Assembly (NCBI GenBank): GCA_033220425.1
Contig: CM065651.1
Span: forward strand, 4,092,001 to 4,156,000
DNA length: 64,000 nucleotides
DNA from: Lepraria neglecta
Lineage: Eukaryota > Ascomycota > Lecanoromycetes > Lecanorales > Stereocaulaceae
Direction: 5' to 3'
Below, in pieces: positions 58,300 through 64,000 of the stretch. Within the stretch, counting starts at the first letter, position 1; every line of letters starts with the position of its first letter. The notes beneath the pieces were generated by a model. It saw nothing but the letters and a program-made list of their open reading frames with translations, ran no database searches and was not told where the DNA came from. The translations under genes were made by a program, and so were the position numbers.

Positions 58300-58353
58300 C
58301 AGCTCCTTCCCACAGTAATACAGATGCAGCTCCTTCCCACAGTAATACAGATG
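58300..58353 (+). repeat. 27-bp perfect tandem duplication
   Basis: Two identical 27-base units starting CAGCTCCTTCCCACAG, at 58300-58326 and 58327-58353. Each ends in ATG in the frame of the following gene, so the duplication offers two alternative start codons (58324 and 58351). Confidence 0.9.
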
Positions 58354-59955
58354 CAGCTTCCCGAGGTATATGATGACTGCGGCAGCCAGAAGAGCCGCGT
58401 CCTCACCTGGATTGAGGCTCTTGAGCCCGGTTCTCCAGAAGCACTGAAGCCTCGCAACAATCTGCGCAAACGCCCTTGCGGCCAACACAACAGCATCACC
58501 AGTCCATCAAAGTGCAAAGCCAGTAATGCTCCTACCAAAAGACAGCCTCTAGCTCTTACAAGCAGAAATATCATGTCGCCTCGGAAAGGGAAAGGCCAGA
58601 CGCCCCAGGGCAAAAGGCGCCAGTCACCTCGCAAACGCCAACGTACCACTCCACCAGACACAAACGAGCATAACCAAGACGAAAATGAGGAACTAGAACA
58701 AGAGACGCCAAAAGCATCGCGTTCCACGCGCACACGCGGAAGGAATTCAGAACCAGGCATCCAGAACCCAATTCGGCTCCCCCCACCACCAGTCTACAAT
58801 GGGCCCCAACCAGCCACTGCAAGCACCTCTTCACCAACGCGCAGCTCTGTTTCTAACAGTAATCAGTCTGAAGGTCTCTCGAACGCTAGATCTACCAGTC
58901 CCGTCAAGCAATTTGCCGACCTCAAAATGGCAGAACGGCCGACTATATTTAAAGGGCTGAATGGAGAAACAGCTGAGAGGGCTAGTGGTGTACTAGAAAA
59001 CTACAAGGATCTGGTTGCAATAGGACGTGGAATAGGTGTAATACCAGAGTCACTCAAGGTAAGTGGCAAATTCGCTGTTAAAGTCTAGTGATACTGACCG
59101 CGTGGTTTTCCAAGTCCTTCGTCGAACAGAATCTCCATAAGAGCGATTGGCCTCCGATGCACGCCTACACCTCGAGTGACGATACGAGTTACGAACGACG
59201 ACTTGGTGAAGAAGTACTACGAATATATCAGAACGCTGAAAATTGCGAGAAAGAGAGGTTCTCCGAAGTGGTATGGAACAGTAATGTTCACGAGCCGCTT
59301 TACACGCTGGTTACTAAGAACCCCAAATACAAAGGCACTATGGGCTCAATGAACATGTAAATGACCTCTATCGGGGTTCAAAGAGTGAACACGGCTAACT
59401 TCGCCCAGCACCACAGCCCGCATCCAGCCCAAGTCATTGTCGATGATCCACGCCAGCGGAATGAAAATGGGCGGTAAGATGGTGGACTTCGCCATTTTCA
59501 TACAGCCTGACGAGGACATGGAGAAAAACATCCGGTACACCCTCCGTGGAGAATTGAAGGAGGCTCAATCCGTGAATCAAACAATGTATGCCCCATTGCG
59601 AATGCGCCCAATCGTTATCAGCGTAGAGACCAAATTGCCTTTCAGCGGAGGCGAGACGGCCGACGTTCAATCAGCAATATGGACAGGCGCTGGCTTCACG
59701 CGAACACGACAGATGCTGCCGAAAACTGAGGAGATCCCAACCATGCCCACTCTATTGGCGTATGGCCACGACCTATACCTTGCGGCATTTCAAGAGCAAG
59801 CAGACAGTAACGTGATGTACGGAAAGCTTCAACTTGGTAGCTCTGATAGTTTGTTGGGCACATTCCAAATGGTCAAGGCGCTCGAGGTTCTGGTGGATTG
59901 GGCCAATACGGACTATCGTTCTTGGTACTTTGACAAGGTTATCGGATCGGGTTGA
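58351..59955 (+). CDS. Fungal PD-(D/E)XK nuclease-like protein
   Basis: Exons 58351-59058, 59115-59356 and 59409-59955 (498 residues) are joined by introns of 56 and 52 bp. The N-terminus (SRVLTWIEALEPGSPEAL) leads to a long Lys/Arg/Pro/Ser-rich disordered region (residues of about 30-190). The C-terminal half is the fungal PD-(D/E)XK-like domain (Pfam PDDEXK_12 type): WNSNVHEPLYTLV, KMVDFAIFI with the conserved Asp, SVNQTMYAPLRMRPI, VISVETKL with the E-x-K pair, LLAYGHDLYLA and VDWANTDYRSWYFDKVI. The active-site pattern is complete, but nuclease activity has not been shown for this family as far as I know. The start is uncertain: the frame is open back to 57973, and the tandem duplication supplies ATG 58324 and 58351. 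Confidence 0.75.
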
Positions 59956-61799
59956 GAAGATTGGCTCATCCAATGACCTACTACACCCGTTTGGGCAGCC
60001 TCTTCTTCTCTTAATGTCTATTATGGTTACATTAGCATTAGCCTAATTGTATTTGTATACTGCATATCTGCTGTATACACGTTACAAATTGATTCACTCG
60101 CAGGTAGCAGAAAGTTCGGACGGTAAACCCTCGACTTTTCATCGTGGCTGCTCGAACTATAAGGATTAGTTAAGGATGTGAGGCTACTGACTAGTAATCT
60201 GAAATTTGCATGGTCTCAGATTCAAAATATCCAATCTTTTATTGCTTACTATCAAATGTTTTAGAGTTCAAGTTGGGGAAATACTCCCGAGCCATCAATG
60301 CCGATCATGGTACAGTCACGACCGCCAGGTTGCATCACCTCCCTGCTCTCATTCCTCGCATATCAGAACTACAGGGGTCTTCTTCCCTAGTATTGTTGTT
60401 CCTACTTCCAATCCATTAGGCTGGCCGTGCTCATATTTGACCTCCACCTCACAGTCTGACGGATTGCATTTTTCGGCATTAGTATGTAATCTTCCATACT
60501 CTCTGCATCGCCAAGCCCAGTCGTATCCACGGGATACGGATCCCTTGCTCTTCTGATCGGTACCTTCTTATCCTGGCTATAGGAATGAATGGAGCTGATA
60601 ATCTGAGGTCCGGGTCAGGGTCTTCTTGCTACTATTTCGTGTACCTGGTTAGCCGGTAACGAAGAGGAAGATGGGGCGGAGCGTAGGTGGGCAGGCTGCA
60701 ATAATAATTACTGCACTTTTGACTCTGATAGGGCATTTTCAGCATCGTACCTTGACCTCAGCCATTGGATTTACGAGGACACGATCTCCAGATCAGTTAC
60801 GTCATCTATACTTCTGGCTAGTTGTTACCAAGTTATAGCTCTGTTCATGCTCACAAGTATAGTTTAGATATTCTCGCGGCTCTCCCAACGTCCTGAATTA
60901 ATAGATTTCAACTACGGCAGCATTAATTATAAGTTAGCTAAACTCGAGCTGATAGAGGAGCTTTCCCATATGACGTCAAGTCCAAGCGCGATTCTCAACT
61001 GGATCTTCTTTTTACGGTTCAACGGCAGCCCCCCATAGGACTAATCCAGGATACAGGGCCAATAACACATCAATGGACGCAGAATATACTACTACGGTCA
61101 GCGGAGGACTGCTATAAAGAAGCTACCTACACCCAGCAAAGGCAGAAAAATCAATGAGCACATTCTCGCTCCAGCATACCGGCTCAATTCCCGCATTCCA
61201 CAGCCCAGCAGCCGGTTTACACAGCACCCATAAAAAAATCGCGCACAGTTACTACATCATAATACGGCAGGTGTATGGAGTACCTATACAAGAACATCTT
61301 ATGCGGAATCGATAGATTCAGGAGCCTAGCCAACGGGCACGCGACTGTCCATTCTGGTAGCCCAACGCCCACAATATCTGGGACAGTCGAGATAACGGCG
61401 AGTCTGATGGTTTTCGATGCGTGCATGGATCCCCCAGGGGTGGTCATTGATTAGAGTGGTTGTGGCCCAGGCATGCTGCGCTTCTTTAGGATGAAACCTC
61501 CCTAGACACCGAAGGTCTGGACATGGGATGATACACACGGGACTGGATGCCTGAGTCCCACAGATCAACGAAACAGCTTCCTAGGGGAGCGTGAAGCAAC
61601 AGCACTTGGGCTGGGTTGCCTGATCTCAAGAATCCTCAGGGACAAGTCCAATACATACCCTTTGGCGCTAATAGCATCAGAAATGCTTTCAGGGTTCGAA
61701 TCGATGGCTTATTGAAAGTGAAAGCTAGATTCCACATTCACATTAGACGAGCGGGAACTCAGTACAACACTATGCGGTGCGCGAGGTTCAGCGTTTCAC
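59956..61799. other. Gene-poor interval of 1.8 kb
   Basis: AT-rich with scattered short frames and no recognisable domain. It probably includes decayed sequence, since the next feature is a RIP-like P450 remnant. Confidence 0.4.
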
Positions 61800-62540
61800 C
61801 AACCACAGCTCCCACACCCACCCAGGGTGCCTATGCGAAACCTCTACCACATATACCTGGGCCCTGGATTGCCAAGTTCACTCGGCTTTAGTTACTAGGA
61901 GCGATCTATTCAAGAGAGTATCAAAAGATCAGCGTCGAGTTACATAGGAGGTATGGTCCTGTTGTGTGGATCTCATCTAATGAGTGCAGCATTAATGATC
62001 CGGAACCGGCGAATGTCATCTGTAGAAATAGGGATAAGCTCGTCAAGGTTGTTCAAAATCCGCTACTACAGTCATAGTAGGATATAATGCTAATCGTTAC
62101 CAGGCGCCTCGATATTCCTCCTGGGGCCTCCCAACAGCCGAACCCAACATCTTCACTTCCCTCAATATCGAACACAATACTACAAAACGCAAGCAGATAG
62201 CAGCCCTATATCAACTAAGCGCGCTCACCAATATCGAGTATAAGTCGAAAATATCTTATCAACGTACTTTCGCAGACGAGGGCAAAGTCATCGATCTAGC
62301 AAAACGGCTTCAGTATTATACCTTCGACGGCTCTCTCACGTTGGGCAAGCCTGTTGGTTTCCTGCATGAGGGTAATGATGTCGCGGACATCATTGCGACT
62401 ATCCATAGCTACTCACGCTATAGCGCCGTCTTGGGCGTCTTCAACGAATTCCATGTATTTCTGTTCCGACTTCTACAAATTGTTGCAATCTGGTTGCCTG
62501 ATTGCTCTTTATGCGATTCCATTGTCTTTCTCCACTAGTC
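61800..62540 (+). pseudogene. Cytochrome P450 N-terminal half, RIP-like remnant
   Basis: The sequence HIPGPWIAKFTRL is followed by TAG at 61889-61891, where relatives have Trp, then LLGAIYSREYQKISVELHRR and YGPVVWISSNECSIND (usually RISPNEYSIND). After an intron ending TTACCAG come APRYSSWGLPTAEPNIFTSL, FADEGKVIDLAKRLQYYTFD and GKPVGFLHEGNDVADIIA. These match the N-terminal half of pisatin-demethylase-like fungal P450s. The substrate-recognition, ExxR and heme-binding parts are missing. TGG to TAG, CGG to TGG and CCN to TCN changes are all C-to-T or G-to-A transitions, as in repeat-induced point mutation. Confidence 0.65.
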
Positions 62541-63199
62541 AAAGGCATAATTGTTAGCAAATAGACAGAGATGTCTATTAGTACTCCATACATTCCTATC
62601 TCTTAGCTAGTCAGTTAATTGAGTGTTTTCTGCCATTGGAACAAACTAACGTACCCTAATGCCAACTTCAAGATATTTTAGTCTTTCAGCTGCACAGACC
62701 CATATTAACGAATTATATTTTGAGATGCGACTGCCTGCTGAAGGCACCCAATATGAAACTTGATAGTCATCCAGAGAAGGCTTACTGACAATAATCATCA
62801 ACACCTGGACTTTACTATACTGTTTCAAGTAAAGGAAAGGATGATAGGATCGCCTTCGACGTTCTTGGCCAGATTTGGGAGGTTTGGGCCAGATATCTCT
62901 TTTGTGGAATTTTAGAAACATATAATAATGGCATCGAGGTGGTAATAGGTCATTTACCATCTCGAATATTTGCGAAAGTTGTTGATTGACGTTTACCAAT
63001 TCAGCCAACCTAACAGCGGCCAGCCTCTTTCGTTTGGAAAGCGTTCCTGCCAACCCGTTCAGAAAATCGAATACGACCACGCGATGCTAATGAGGAGGAC
63101 ACGAACCCAGTGGTAACTTTTTGTGGCGACGGAACTCAGGTGTCAATAAGAGGATATAATACGGAGGTGTACTTTTGTGAAGCTGGCCTTGATATTAAT
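62541..63199. other. Spacer between P450 and metallopeptidase remnants
   Basis: A minus-strand frame of 144 codons (63080-62646, MVVFDFLNGLAGTLSKRKRL) is open, but its composition is AT-rich and I recognise nothing in it. It may be a chance frame in RIP-affected DNA. Confidence 0.3.
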
Positions 63200-63510
63200 A
63201 CAATACTAGGTCCAATTACGCTATTACCGCTGGTCAACCGTTACCTGATACTACAAGTTCTATTTGGGTCCATGAGCTTGTTCATGTAAATACGTCACGT
63301 AAGCACTTCGTTGCCCCCCGGCCAAGTAACTCTGCTAAACTAGTCTCAGTCATCGACTTGGAAACCGCAAGGACTGACACCAACGGTGTCATACTACGAT
63401 CTGGGAAGGCTTACGGATTCTCAGATATCGCCAACCTTGCAAGACTCGTGCCAGATGATGCTATTGACACGGCCGACTCATATGCTCTATATTCCGTAGT
63501 AAGGACCTAA
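63200..63510 (+). pseudogene. Zinc metallopeptidase C-terminal remnant (deuterolysin/M35-like)
   Basis: An open frame contains LPDTTSSIWVHELVHV, with the zinc-binding HExxH as HELVH at 63271-63285. About 45 residues later it contains AYGFSDIANLARLVPDDAID and TADSYALYS before TAA at 63508-63510. The spacing from HExxH to YG and the ending A-x-x-NAD-x-Y-x-x-F are typical of secreted fungal M35-like metallo-endopeptidases, although Asn is Thr here. Upstream coding (FCGDGTQVSIRG around 63119) is in another frame, and no signal peptide or start was found. I infer a fragment of a secreted protease gene. Confidence 0.5.
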
Positions 63511-64000
63511 GTACGCCGTGTTCATTCGCTTCCATGCTGATTTGGATTTTAGGGGGTGTGGTTGACAGGGTGGGACTTTGCAGATGCTAAGAATGCTGGG
63601 AAAGCGGTAAAGATGCCAAGTACGTGACCGGTGGTGGAGGAAGGAGACAATGGACCTGCGCAACACTTCGGTATTTTCTCAAATGCGAGTTTCTAATAGG
63701 AGACATGATAGTAACTTGTAATCTCAATTGTCTTCCATCGAGTATAATAAAATTTGACTTGATGTCGTGCTCGGAAGCCTGGTAGGGGATACCACCAAAC
63801 TTGCAAGGTATCAAAGAGCTTATTAAGGGGGATGAACCATGCAGGTCTAGTAAGATCCGGTGACGTCATGTATTGGGAGTTGGCGATTCGAAAATGGGTT
63901 ATAATCTTACCTTATTGATCCCTCTGGTGCCTGGTATCCTGTTGCCTGAAGCTTTCTCGTCCTCTTTCACTTTCTCTTTCATTTTCCCTATGAAAGCTTG
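63511..64000. other. Window end, no supported gene
   Basis: A short minus frame at 63587-63814 has no recognisable content. The CT-rich stretch at 63949-63990 resembles a fungal promoter pyrimidine tract and may precede a gene beyond the window. Confidence 0.3.

Noticed and set aside
58113-58760. Minus-strand frame of 215 codons
   Set aside because: It is the antisense of the basic region of the PD-(D/E)XK-like gene and has no recognisable domain.
61694-61710. GGTTCGAATC resembling a tRNA T-loop
   Set aside because: No matching T-stem, anticodon arm or acceptor stem could be folded around it; similar hits near 21251 and 34593 fail as well.
61800-63510. A secondary-metabolite gene cluster (P450 plus peptidase)
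   Set aside because: Both genes are fragments, and no polyketide, peptide or terpene synthase is present in the window.
1-64000. CRISPR arrays, phage, plasmid or bacterial operon content
   Set aside because: Intron-bearing eukaryotic genes run through the window, and no spaced direct-repeat array was seen.

Overview
The window looks like nuclear DNA of a filamentous ascomycete (Pezizomycotina, perhaps Dothideomycetes; the class is an inference from gene families and is not proven). The reasons are short GT-AG introns of about 47-120 bp, fungal-only families (GH55 glucanase, STAND-type N-terminal domain with ankyrins, fungal PD-(D/E)XK-like proteins, Fot1/pogo transposon) and ordinary eukaryotic housekeeping genes. 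No tRNA, rRNA or CRISPR array was seen.

Layout. 0-7.7 kb: a broken CorA-like gene, a GNAT-like scrap and about 5 kb without genes. 7.7-18.1 kb: an ankyrin protein with a STAND-type N-terminus, a C2H2 multi-finger gene with a damaged start, an unknown protein, a broken phospholipase-D-like gene resembling bacterial helicase-associated enzymes, and a dead Fot1/pogo transposon. 18.4-24.6 kb: Y14 (exon junction complex), an eIF5A-domain-like protein, a BuGZ/ZNF207 homologue and a small family gene with an in-frame stop. 25.5-42 kb is the housekeeping core: an LRR pseudogene, then ubiquitin hydrolase YUH1, mitochondrial malic enzyme, a Ted1-type phosphoesterase, ribosomal protein L23, an unknown protein, the ER mannosidase MNL1 and, divergently, cytosolic PheRS alpha. 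I reconstructed exon by exon the multi-exon genes among these.

42-54 kb: an unknown protein, a broken FHA-kinase, a decayed fungal transcription factor, a sugar-transporter pseudogene and an intact eight-exon GH55 beta-1,3-glucanase. 55-64 kb: a second, degenerate eIF5A-domain-like locus, an aldo-keto reductase, a 137-bp MITE-like element, a PD-(D/E)XK-like gene, a RIP-like cytochrome P450 remnant and a zinc-metallopeptidase remnant.

The pattern is a mosaic: intact conserved genes share short spacers, while accessory genes between them carry stops and single-base frameshifts. Many of the stops fit C-to-T change (CAG to TAG, TGG to TAG, CGA to TGA), as expected from repeat-induced point mutation. 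The observations most worth follow-up are the two loci with eIF5A N-domain-like modules but no hypusine lysine, the bacterial-like PLD gene, the truncated STAND architecture, and an Asn at the catalytic Asp position of the ubiquitin hydrolase.
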